From NCBI GenBank assembly GCA_021399435.1, contig JAJTUP010000020.1:682001-746000 (forward strand): a stretch of DNA of 64,000 nt, written 5' to 3'. The position numbers and the translations under genes are program-made. Under the pieces are notes generated by a model. The model saw only the letters and a program-made list of their open reading frames with translations, did not search any database and was not told where the DNA came from. This document shows, piece by piece, positions 22,315 to 32,300 of the stretch (position 1 is the stretch's first letter; each line of letters opens with the position of its first letter). Origin of the DNA: Diaporthe sp. PMI_573. Taxonomy: Eukaryota; Ascomycota; Sordariomycetes; Diaporthales; Diaporthaceae.

Positions 22315-24312
22315 ATGGGCAAGAACCACGAAGTTGAATACAACATCCACGCCTCAAACGACGGCGGTGATGGCGCATCTCTCGGCCGCCGGACCTCCGC
22401 CCTCGAGGAGGTGCCCACCCTCGTTCCCCCTCCCGGATTCCCAGGCCTGCCCGTCAGACGACGGAGCACGGCATCCCGGCAGAGCGTGACCTTCTCGGAA
22501 GATGTGAGGCGGCACTCGCACGCGGTAGAAGACGACGATGACGACCCCGAGGCCCTCGAGGCCCTCACGCAGAGCGCCTCAGCCATCAGCCGGCAGGTCT
22601 CGCGCACCAGGCGGGAGTCGGCAGACAACGTCTTCGAGCTCCCCATGATCCAGCGGCCCCGAGCCGCCAAGCCGGGCCTGCCCAGCACCATCCGCGAGGT
22701 TCCGTCCAACCTGCCCACGCCGTCGTCGACCCGCCCCCCGTCCCCGATCACGCCGTCCGGGGGCCGCCTCGCCGGTGGATCACCAACCGACTACTTTGGC
22801 CACGGAGGCGCGGCCACAACCACCAACAGCACCGCCCCCTCATCGCCCCGGAGCGACGCCGCGTACGAGACGGGCGCGGGTCAGCAGGCGTACCCAGACA
22901 TCGGCGTGATCCGGTCCTGGCGGGGGGCCATGATCCTGTGCTGCACCTGCGGCGCCCAGCTGATGGACAACGTCTTCATGACGGGCGTCAACATCGCCCT
23001 CCCGGCCATCCAGAAGGACTTTGGCGTAGGCAGCTCGGACCTGCAGTGGCTCATCTCGGCATACACCCTCACCTTCGGCGGCTTCCTTCTCCTCTCTGGT
23101 GTCCTGTCGGACCGGTACGGGCGCAAGATGATCTTCTGCAGCGGAATGGCCGCCTTGTCTGTGTGGACGCTCGCCGACGGCTTCGCCCCCAACTTCATCT
23201 CGCTCGCCATCTTCAGGGCACTGCAGGGCATCGGCGCGGCCATGACAGTCCCCAGCGCGGTGGGAATCATCTCCAACTACTTCGTCAGCAGCGACCGCAC
23301 CCTCGCCCTGACCATATTCGGCGCCTCAGGCGCGGTGGGGTTCTGCCTGGGCCTCGTCTTCGGCGGGCTCCTCACCTCCTCGCTGGGCTGGCGCTACATC
23401 TTCTACTTCGCCGTCGTCTTCACGGGCGTCATCGGCCTCCTCGGAATCTTCGTCCTCCCCCGCGACAGGAAGGAGGGCCTCGCCCGCCCGAAGCTCGACT
23501 TTGTCGGCGCCGGGTTGTCGACGGCGGGCCTGATCCTGCTGAGTTTCGTCCTGTCCAGCGGTGGCGAGTACGGCTGGGGCAAGGCATTCATCATCGTGCT
23601 GCTCGTCCTCAGCGTGGCCATGATAGTTGCCTTTACTTACGTCGAGAAGAAGGTTGCCAACCCCATCATGCCGTTGTCCCTCTGGAAGCTCGAGAACTTT
23701 GCCGCCCTGTGGGTGGGTGGGTTCGTGATGTATGGCGGGTACCAGACCACGATATACTTTGTCACCCTTATGGCCCAGGAGATCAACCACCTCAGCGCCG
23801 GGCAGACGGCCCTTCGCTTCCTACCCATGGGTTGCACGGGGTTCGTCTTCAGCCTCGGAATGTCTCGCGCCCTCGAGGTATGCAACACGAAGTGGCTGCT
23901 TGTCGTCGGCATGGTCGTCTGTGCCGTCTCGCCCATCCCTGGAGCCCTCATGTCCGACGGAGACATCAGCTTCTGGAAGCACGTCTTCCCTACCTCCATC
24001 CTTAGCGTCGCTGGCGTTACGATAGTATATTGCACAATCACGGTCGTCCTTTTAGCTTCGGTGCCCGTTAATGTCCAGAGTATGTGTGGTGGTATGATCA
24101 ATACTGCTTTCCAAATCGGGAGTGGTGTGGGCCTGGCCCTGGCCAGTGCCGTGGTCCAGGCTGTTGATACGGCCAAAGGCCACTCGGCGCTGTTGCAGTA
24201 CAAGACGGGCCTGTGGTGCTGTGTTGGCCTTGCTAGCATTGGACTGGTTGCGAGTGTGTTTGGTGTCAAGGATAGAGGGAAGTCTGTCGGGGGCCATGTT
24301 ATGATGCATTGA
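22315..24312 (+). CDS. MFS transporter, DHA2-type with 14 predicted transmembrane segments
   Basis: A single exon of 665 codons. Residues 1-200 form a long hydrophilic N-terminus rich in Pro, Ser and Thr with an acidic run (EDDDDDPEALEAL). The membrane domain then begins with DNVFMTGVNIALPAIQKDF. MFS motif A is GVLSDRYGRKM at about 259-269, after TM2, and the TM4 motif reads RALQGIGAAMTVPSAVGII. TM5 has the antiporter-type GASGAVGFCLGLVFGG (motif C-like). Counting hydrophobic segments gives 14, which points to the drug:H+ antiporter-2 group. It would export or import a small molecule with protons at the plasma membrane or vacuole. Codon use is strongly G/C-ending, unlike the P450 and HET genes to the left. 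It is tail-to-tail with an FAD monooxygenase, only 305 nt apart, and may transport substrate or product of the flavoenzymes. Confidence 0.9.
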   Translation: MGKNHEVEYNIHASNDGGDGASLGRRTSALEEVPTLVPPPGFPGLPVRRRSTASRQSVTFSEDVRRHSHAVEDDDDDPEALEALTQSASAISRQVSRTRRESADNVFELPMIQRPRAAKPGLPSTIREVPSNLPTPSSTRPPSPITPSGGRLAGGSPTDYFGHGGAATTTNSTAPSSPRSDAAYETGAGQQAYPDIGVIRSWRGAMILCCTCGAQLMDNVFMTGVNIALPAIQKDFGVGSSDLQWLISAYTLTFGGFLLLSGVLSDRYGRKMIFCSGMAALSVWTLADGFAPNFISLAIFRALQGIGAAMTVPSAVGIISNYFVSSDRTLALTIFGASGAVGFCLGLVFGGLLTSSLGWRYIFYFAVVFTGVIGLLGIFVLPRDRKEGLARPKLDFVGAGLSTAGLILLSFVLSSGGEYGWGKAFIIVLLVLSVAMIVAFTYVEKKVANPIMPLSLWKLENFAALWVGGFVMYGGYQTTIYFVTLMAQEINHLSAGQTALRFLPMGCTGFVFSLGMSRALEVCNTKWLLVVGMVVCAVSPIPGALMSDGDISFWKHVFPTSILSVAGVTIVYCTITVVLLASVPVNVQSMCGGMINTAFQIGSGVGLALASAVVQAVDTAKGHSALLQYKTGLWCCVGLASIGLVASVFGVKDRGKSVGGHVMMH

Positions 24313-24617
24313 TGGCTCCTTTGGAAACGGCCATGCACGATATGAATGATGCTATGATCAAGGAAGATAAACGTAATAATTGCAAGAGTGGAATTGGGGT
24401 TTCTTTCTTTGGTTACAAGATAATTAGATGGTAATAGGTTGGCATGAGAGTAGATTCAAAGATGGGCTAGACGGGATCAATACATTTCATATAATGTCCG
24501 CTCATGAGTTCAGACAGCCTTGTACAAATCTTATATTTGTGCACGCTGTCATGAGAAACGATAATTCCACATTTGACGGCGTAGCCCTTCTAAGTTTCCA
24601 TCCTGCCGCAGCTGAAT
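24313..24617. other. Tail-to-tail intergenic region, MFS and FAD monooxygenase
   Basis: This 305-nt stretch is the only space between two convergent stop codons, so it should hold both poly(A) sites. No gene is visible in it. Confidence 0.6.
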
Positions 24618-26143
24618 CTATGCGCCGTTCTGAGGCGGCTTGTAGTACTGCGTGAAATCATGCATCACGGTGAGCAGGCCCTGAGAACTTGTTAGTAGGA
24701 GATAAGGAGGAGTCGTGAGCACTCTCATTGAAGATCTAGTCTTGGAGCTTGCACTCACATTCTTCATCTCTTCTGCAAATTCCTCGTCCTTTTTTGCCCT
24801 CTCCACAGCCTGGAAGAAAGGGTCCGCCTTGATAGTCTCTGGGCTAGGATCCCATACTCTGCGTATATTGCTCGAAGATATCGGGTTGATGATATCGTTG
24901 TACTTTTGGATCCGGATCTCGGAGTACTTGTCCAGGATGCTGTCATCAAGCTGGCCCGTGGCTATGCCGTATAGACAGTCAAAGAGATTGCCAGCGTCGA
25001 CAAGGCCGCCAGTAAGTCCCATGCCGCCGCTATGCGGACAAAGAAAGTCAGCCACCATCTCATATCCCCGGATTGACAGTAGGCGGGATAAGGCACCACT
25101 TACAAAGGGTTGCACACGTGAGCCGCATCAGCAGCAAGACAGACCCTGCCCACCCGGAACTTCTCGGCGCACCGCTGGTGGATCTTGTACGGGCTGAAGT
25201 TGACCACCTCGTACTCACCAGGCTCCGGCGCCCCGGGCACAAACTGCTTGAACTTCCACGGCAGCCGCTCCCGCATCTGCTCCCTCGTCAGGCCCGCGTC
25301 CTCGCCGTACGTGATCCGCAGCAGGCCGTCGTTGGCCAGCTGTGCGATCATCGGGAAGTGGTCCGGGTGGATCATGAAGGTCGACGAAGTCCACCCTTTG
25401 TATTCTTTGAACTTGGGGTAGTACACCTTGCATCACGGTCAGCCAAGATCACTCACACTTTCAAGAGATAGTTTCGTTTTTGGGGAAGGGCTTACATTTG
25501 TAGCGACAATCTGCTTGTCCCACGTGAACCCCGGGAACTCGTTGCCAAACAGCTCGCGGCGAACTTTGCTCGGGGCACCGTCACACCCGACGACGTATTC
25601 CGCCTCGAGCCTCTTCTCGCCTTCCGGCGTCTTCACATCCACCCACGCCTTGTCCTTGTCCTGGCCAACAGACAAGACCTCGTGGCTCAGCAATACCTTC
25701 CCGCTCGGATACCGCGCCAGGTGCTCAGCCATGAGCGGCAACAGCTCGTCCAAGGGCAGCGATATGTTGGTTTCTCCGCCCGGAGGGTTTTCTGCCAGGA
25801 GGGTGCAGACCTTCTCAAACGTCTTCTCGCCGCCTGACTCGAGGATTCTCCAGCTCACGCCGTCCGGGACGAACGCATTCTTCATGATATCCTCCATCAG
25901 CCCTGCCCGCCGCAGCTCGTAGATAGTCGGCGTGTTGTAAAAGCTGGCGCGGGGGTTGCGATCTATCTCGTGCCCTTTTTCGACGACCGTGACTGAGATA
26001 CCCTTCTGTGCCAGCATCAGGGCAATGAGGAGGCCGGCCGGCCCTGCCCCAACGACGATGACCTTGTGAAATCAGCATGCCACTGAAGTTACAAATGAAG
26101 CTGTCTAGAAACTTACATTGAATCCTTCTTTAACTTGTGCCAT
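24618..26143 (-). CDS. FAD-dependent aromatic monooxygenase (FAD_binding_3/phenol hydroxylase-like)
   Basis: Five exons on the minus strand: 26143-26117, 26062-25496, 25426-25104, 25029-24759 and 24680-24618. They are separated by introns of 54, 69, 74 and 78 nt, all GT/AG and frame-consistent, giving 416 residues. The dinucleotide motif VIVVGAGPAGLL begins right after the first, 9-codon exon (Gly14-x-Gly16-x-x-Gly19). The DG motif is YVVGCDGAPSKVRR (165-178). The second FAD motif is LAADAAHVCNPFGGMGLTGG (296 onward), where the usual GD is AD. Class A flavoprotein monooxygenases use NAD(P)H and O2 to hydroxylate phenols and related aromatics. The protein has no C-terminal thioredoxin-like dimerisation domain, as in shorter family members. 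The head-to-head neighbour is a vanillyl-alcohol-oxidase-type enzyme, which supports a role in aromatic compound breakdown or modification. Substrate is not determined. Confidence 0.9.
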
Positions 26144-27184
26144 GTTGAACTGGTGATTATGGCGTATGGTAGAATGTTTTACCAGTCGCTATGCAGGTCC
26201 TAGATTGCATTTCAACCGGCTCGTAGTTAGCGAGCAAGCCATATCAAGCATACGCGAAACTTCGGCGTCAAGTTATTTAGCCGAAATCCCGTAGCACCCG
26301 CTCCTCTCTTGTTTCATGCACTTGTAGCATTCACGTGCCCATAATGGCATAGCTACGTAAATCCGCTCTACGTCAATGGACTATCTCTAGGGGGCGGTAG
26401 TTGTGGAGATTGCGGGGAAAACAGAGTTCCATGGGGGGTTCCCCATGGGGATGCGGATGAACTATTTTCTGCCGCAACGGAGGGCTCCGGGGAGCTCTCT
26501 ACTGAAGGAAGATGTGGATGACAACAAGGTCGACAGTCTGTTGTAGATCTTTAAGAGGTATCGATATTTAGGAGCATACACATATGTATGCGTTGGGTCA
26601 TACAGATTAGCTTCGTGGCGACCAGCGACGTCAGAAACGAAATCCTATGGCACTTGAGTCTACAACAGTACTTCGGCCCTGCAAGGCATCTTCTTACTCA
26701 TGCTAATAATAATCCGGGTGATGTAGCCTTACTGTGACCTCATTAACTTTTCACCGGATCTCGGCTTACAGGCGACTGAGGATGCTTCAAACAACACTCA
26801 TCGGATTAAGAGACTCGGAGCGTTTCAAATACCGAGGCTTGAGAAGACTAAGTCAGAAATCGGTCATCAGGTGGCATACAAACCTCGCCAATTCGAGACG
26901 TAGAATGGAGGGGTTCTCTTGCATGCATACGCTGAGCTGATCCTGACCAATTGTCACCCTCGAAGTTAATCTTCTCCCGCTCAAGCTCGATCTAAGCCAA
27001 GAGTTTCCGAGGTCCGTGGTGAGGAGAACCGACTGATACATCTAGGTACCGACAACATTATGGTATTCGAATACACCAACATCCACAACAGAGGTCAATA
27101 AACTCCACAGCACAAATATCCCTAGCACGAGTAGAACGGCGCATACTGCACATATTCACATCTGCCACAAAATCTCTATACAAA
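26144..27184. promoter_or_regulatory. Shared bidirectional promoter region of the FAD monooxygenase and VAO-type genes
   Basis: The two start codons face away from each other across 1,041 nt with no gene between. Two inverted repeats stand out. CCATGGGG at 26429-26436 is mirrored perfectly by CCCCATGG at 26441-26448, with a 4-nt spacer. GCTCG at 26219-26223 pairs with CGAGC at 26231-26235. Such dyads are typical binding-site shapes for dimeric zinc-cluster regulators, but no regulator gene is visible nearby and the link is inference. Confidence 0.5.
26429..26448. repeat. Perfect 8-bp inverted repeat with 4-bp spacer
   Basis: CCATGGGG, GGTT, CCCCATGG. It lies about 290 nt from the monooxygenase start and 740 nt from the VAO start. 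It could be a protein-binding dyad or a small hairpin. Confidence 0.6.
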
Positions 27185-29381
27185 ATGGGTGCACAGCACG
27201 AACCACGATACGCGGACCCCATCTACCAGACGGCTCATGACAATACCTACAACAAGCCAATCATCCAGGACATCCCCGCCGTCCTACCACCGGGAATATC
27301 GCAAAATGACTTTGACAGCGCGCTGAAGCAGATCGCCGAGTCGCTCGGGGCGGATGCTGTTTTCCGAGGCGAGAGGTTGAAGGAATACGTGGACCCATAC
27401 GAGATCCCGGAGAGCAACCATGAGAGGAAGGTTCCCGGGGCTGCCGTCTGGTGAGCCCACACGTCTCGGATTAATAACATGCCATGAATTCGATTTCTGA
27501 CAACAGACGTCCAGTCCTTCCTCGGTTGAGGAGCTGCAGGCTGCTCTTAAGGTGGTCAATGAGTTCAAGATTCCAATGTGGACGGTATCCCGCGGCAAGA
27601 ACCTGGGGTAAGTCTGAGTTGGCGAAGATTTCTGAGGAGTATCACTGAGTCGGAAATAGATATGGAGGTCCTGCGCCCGTCGTGAACGGATCCATCGTCA
27701 TGGATCTCCACCGGATGAACAAGGTCCTTGAGGTCAACGAGAAATTCTCCTACGCAGTGGTGGAGCCCGGCGTCACGTTCGGTGATCTCTATACCTACTG
27801 CGTGGAGAAGAAGCTCAAAGTTTGGCCCAGCACGGCATCTCTCGGCTGGGGCAGCGTGGTTGGAAACGTGAGTACTACATATGCCTCTTTGGCCTCGTCG
27901 AGACGTTGTTTCTGACGGCTTCTAGACACTGGATAGGGGGATGGGTTTCATCCCCTCTGGGATCCATCACGAGAACATCGCCGGACTTGAGGTTGTCCTC
28001 GGCAACGGAGACGTCGTCCGCACCGGACAATTTGCGATGACTTCGTCCCCATCCGCCCACCTGACCCACCTCAGCTTTGGGCCCTCCATCGATGGCCTGT
28101 TCCTCCAGAGCAACCTGGGCATCGTGACCAAACTGGGAATCCATATGACGCCTCAGCCTCAGGCGTATATGCCATGTACTTTTGACATGCCTGACTTTGA
28201 TGATATCGAAACCAGTAAGTGGCCTGATAAAATGGCTTCCCTTGAACTGGACAATCTCAAGGACGTATCCGGAGACTATGTCTTTCTGAGATTTGCCGGC
28301 TTGACGAGCATTGTCTCCCTGTCTTTGTTTAGAGATTTTGGATATCCCCGCTAACAAACCTCCAGTTACGGACGTGTTCGGAGAGATGCGCCGCAACAAG
28401 ACCCTCCCGACAATAGTCTACGTCTTCAGCCTGATCGAGTGGTCCGCCATCTTCGGCCAGCGGCACAAGTACTGGACGGGCGAGGGCCCCATCCCGGACT
28501 GGAAGATCAAGGAGATGCAGAAGGAGCTCGACACCGGGTTCTGGACCGTCAAGTGGGGGTTCTACGGGGCCAAAGATGTCATCCAGTCGCAGTACAACGA
28601 GGTCCAGCGCGTCGTGTCCAAGGCGGCGCCCAAGGGCCGCCTGAGGAACACCCTTTTCGCGGGCGGCGACGAGGCCCAACTGCTCGAGGCGGCGTCGGTG
28701 CCACAGCCGTACGGCGGCATGTTCGTCGGCGTCCCGAGCATGTTCTCTATCCCCATGGTGGACTTCTACAACCCCAAGGAAGGCGGCGGCGTCGGCGCCC
28801 ACGGCGCGTACTCGCCCATCGTCCCGCTGGACGGCAAGACCATGAAGAAGTGGGTCACGGCGGCACGGAAGGTCTACGAGTCCCAGGGGCTGGACCTGTG
28901 CTGTGACTACTTCATGCACGAGCGCCATGCTGTCTTCGTCTGCATGCTGTGCTTTGACAAGACCAACGCCAAGCAACGCCAGGCTATTGAGAATGTGTTC
29001 AACGGGCTTTTCGAGGAAGGCTCGAAGCTGGGATTTGCAAAGTATCGCTCTCATATCCAGCACATGGGTGAGTTTCTCATGGTCTCGCGGCCGCGGGCGT
29101 CAAATGCTAACTCGACCAAGACCAGGTTGCTGAGCTTTTCGATTTCAACAACCACGCATATCGCAGATTCGTTGAGACCATCAAAGTAAGATCACTGCGA
29201 TGAAGTGGACATTCCACATGCCTCCTGAAGAGCTTTGGGACATCGCTAATAGGCAACACCCGCACAGGACTCGCTTGATCCCAACGGCGTTCTTTCGCCA
29301 GGAAAGATGGGTATCTGGCCCAAGAGATTCAGAGACCAGGGATGGAATCTGGCGAAAAGCCGCAGCGAAGCCAGACTCTGA
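27185..29381 (+). CDS. Vanillyl-alcohol-oxidase-type flavoenzyme (VAO/4-cresol dehydrogenase/eugenol oxidase family)
   Basis: Seven exons (27185-27450, 27515-27607, 27660-27867, 27926-28214, 28333-29067, 29121-29185, 29268-29381) encode 589 residues. All introns are GT/AG and 52-118 nt. The family marks are clear: SRGKNLGYGGPAP (FAD pyrophosphate site), VVEPGVTFGDL, GSVVGN, SNLGIVTKLGI, YRSHIQHMDQV and the closing DPNGVLSPGKMGIWP. His442 in GAHGAYSP lines up with the FAD-linking His422 of Penicillium vanillyl-alcohol oxidase, and Tyr523-Arg524 line up with Tyr503-Arg504 of the substrate anion site. Ser180 (ASLGWGS) stands where the Penicillium enzyme has Asp170. These alignments are from memory. 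The enzyme should oxidise a para-substituted phenol, probably in peroxisome or cytosol. The frame stays open through the 118-nt intron 28215-28332 until 28354, so retention would truncate the protein. Confidence 0.9.
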
Positions 29382-32300
29382 GTGTTAGAGGGAGACGAAC
29401 GGATGGAATCGAGATACCAGTGGTCTACATCATAGTCAATCTTTGGTAGCGTACATAAATACAAAGTTGAATCCCAATTTGAGTCCGCTACCGCATCGAA
29501 ATAATTCGCCTCAGCTTAGGACAATCAGAGATCACTGGCGTCGTAAATCAATGTGGAACAGGCGACTATGTCTGGCAAAATTTCTATTATTTGAATTCTT
29601 AGTGGGCGTATTAGCCAGAGTCTGACTGTAGAAGAGCCCGGAGCGCATTCTTTTCAGACGAACAGACCATACCTCATCGCACCCACCGTTCACTGCCATG
29701 TTTAATGTTACGAGGTACTCACACTTTATACTGCAGCCAGCTGAAAGGCCACATGGACATCGGGGAAACAAATTAATGTTAGTTAATTGAGTTCGTGGCA
29801 GACTTGACCGCTATGATGCATACCTTGCGACGAATTCGCGTCGCATCGAATCCCCGGTCGTGAACAACCTCCAGGATAGAAGTCACCTCAATCGATATGC
29901 CGTGGTAAACATGATTCAGTGTCTACGGACATCCGTATAGCTCTTGGAGCCATGGTCGAATAGGAAATGCCGCTGGGTATTTGCCTAGGCGCTCCAGCCG
30001 CAGCGCGCGCGCGAGGCCCAAACGTGCGTCGATCGCCCGCGCCTCCCCAATCCATAGGGCCACATAGCTCGACTAGCCGTCCACTGTGTTCCACCTTCCA
30101 GCTATCGTGTCGCTGAGGAATGCCGAAGCAGGTCTTGCTTCCGAGTAGGGCGGCGAACCCACAGACGCTCGGGGCGGCCATCGTCGAGTTTCGATTCCCG
30201 ATATAATGTCCGAAAGGGGCGATGCCCCGTTTTTCTGCGTGATTCCCGACACATGGACCAGTCTTGCCGAGTCATAAAGTTTGCCTTTGTTTGAGGTCTG
30301 ATGGTCGTTGGTGACATGTGGCAGTTCTGTGTATTTAGACCACGATCGCCCGCAGCTCATCGCCTCGAAACGAAACGATCACTTCAGCCCGGTGATTCAT
30401 ATCGTCTTCATCCGAGGCGGATTATTTAACTCGTCAGCTTTCTATTGGATCCAGCGACTCGCGATAAGCGTCCCTGTCTAGTCTCACAGTCATCGGAATA
30501 CTTCACGATCCAATGACAGTGTGTGCGTGTTCTTCGTGCAGCTACCGCCAGGAGTCGGATTAAAGATGTAAAACCAGACGAGGCATTGTTCTGCATGTTA
30601 GCATTCGCTATTAACGCGGGAAATACCTTGCCTGGCATGCGTGAGCAAATAGTAGAGTCGCTCGTCTGTCTAAAATGGTGCGGCGCCCTCTACAAAGAAG
30701 GCCACCCTTGTGAGCAAAGTGGTCGGACAGATATTCATCATGGGAACTGGGGTAGACGACGACGGGGCATGGCATTTGAAAGTTTGTTCGAGAGCGAAGT
30801 TGTATATTCCTTTGTTCGTAACGCATATCTCGGGATCACAGCCTTCTCTCCAGGACATGGTTGGGATGGAAGGGCTTGTTACAGTGTCAACCAGCGCCTA
30901 AGTGGTCCCTATGGACAGGTAGATGCTCACCATTCTGGGGGATAATTACTACGCTCCAATACACACGATAGTACCACAACTGGAGCAGATAACGATCTCT
31001 GTAGAATGAGAGGCTATTCAGTACTAAAGTCCCTCCTTTTGCGCTTCCCCAGCCACCAATTGGCATAAAAATACCGCAAGATCTCACAAGATAGACTATC
31101 GTTGTCCAAGTATTCAGACTGCTCTCTGCAGCAAAGAGCATGAGTCGTGCTACCGCCACTTTACTCAAGACTCCCAGAGCAATTGACAAATCATCATGAG
31201 GCCTATGGATCCTCCTCGGGATCCATATCCCGTGACCTATCCAACTACACAGTGCCAGATGTGATGTGATATCGTTGAGACCCCCATGTCCAGCTCAAAC
31301 CACAACGGCCGATACACTGCAGCTGAAGAGACAGTCACATCGTTTACCCCCATCCAATTTCAACTCCATCGTGCGCACGTTGGCTTTACCTGGTCGATTC
31401 TACGCACACTACCATATGGCAGCTCAACTAGCCTCCCAACCCCCCATCTCCTCTTATTAAGGGCACGACTATAACAGACTTACAAAACCTTATGTGCTGT
31501 ATTATAGGGGTAGACGTACATCATCTGCAGCGTAAGGAAAAGCAAAACGACGCGTGGATCGGCCGTTTTATGACCGCAACAGGATCAAGCCCCAGCTGTC
31601 ACCGTCGGGCGAAACGCCCGGGAGGGGAAATGAAGGCCGCGCCGCGATCCACGGGACAAGACCACATGGGATCCTCAAGAGCCTCATGTCTCAGATCATC
31701 GAAGACATGTTGAGATACCCAACGATAGCGGCATGCGTCTGATGTGTGCTGCTCCATTTCCCAATCCGCGGTCGGGTCAGGAGAGATAAGAGGGACGCTT
31801 GAGATCTAACTTCTGGGGTTGTTCCGAGCTCCGAAACCGAGCGCGAACTGGCTTCGAGATGCAGGGCGATCGCCAACATCCCGTGCATCGGTCTCTAGCC
31901 TGATGTAGTGTAGAACTGTATCGTGATGAACAAGACTGCAGTTCTTCACACACACAAACTGCGGGGGCAGCCGTGGGGGGAAGTGTGCTCATCCCTTCCT
32001 GAATCGGTGATAATAGTCATCCACATAAGGGGAAGCACCCGCAGCATCAGTAACAGTGCGCCCGCAGTGTTACGCACCAAGGCTATAACAAAGTCTCTAT
32101 TATATCGGGGCGGTGAGACTGACAGGTGCTAGGAGCCAGAAAGCAGCCAGACGTCATATTCTTAGTCGTATAACAGCTGCAATAAGTTTCGCCTGGCCCT
32201 GTCATCGTATCGGGCGATAGTCTAGTTCACAATCTCCCGCCCCACCCCACGAACGAACCTGGCCAGATATGCATCCGAAGCTTAATAAGGTTATCGACAA

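Noticed and set aside
22500..22560. Acidic, low-complexity MFS N-terminus as a wrongly chosen start
   Set aside because: The frame is open and protein-like from the ATG at 22315, which has a good start context; long N-terminal tails are common in this transporter group.
23637..24338. 233-codon minus-strand frame opposite the MFS gene (and 22938-24005 in another plus frame)
   Set aside because: Shadow frames caused by G/C-ending codons; the sense frame has full MFS motifs and membrane segments.
28329..29063. 244-codon minus-strand frame opposite the VAO gene
   Set aside because: Antisense shadow of a G/C-rich exon; no family character, while the sense strand has clear VAO motifs.
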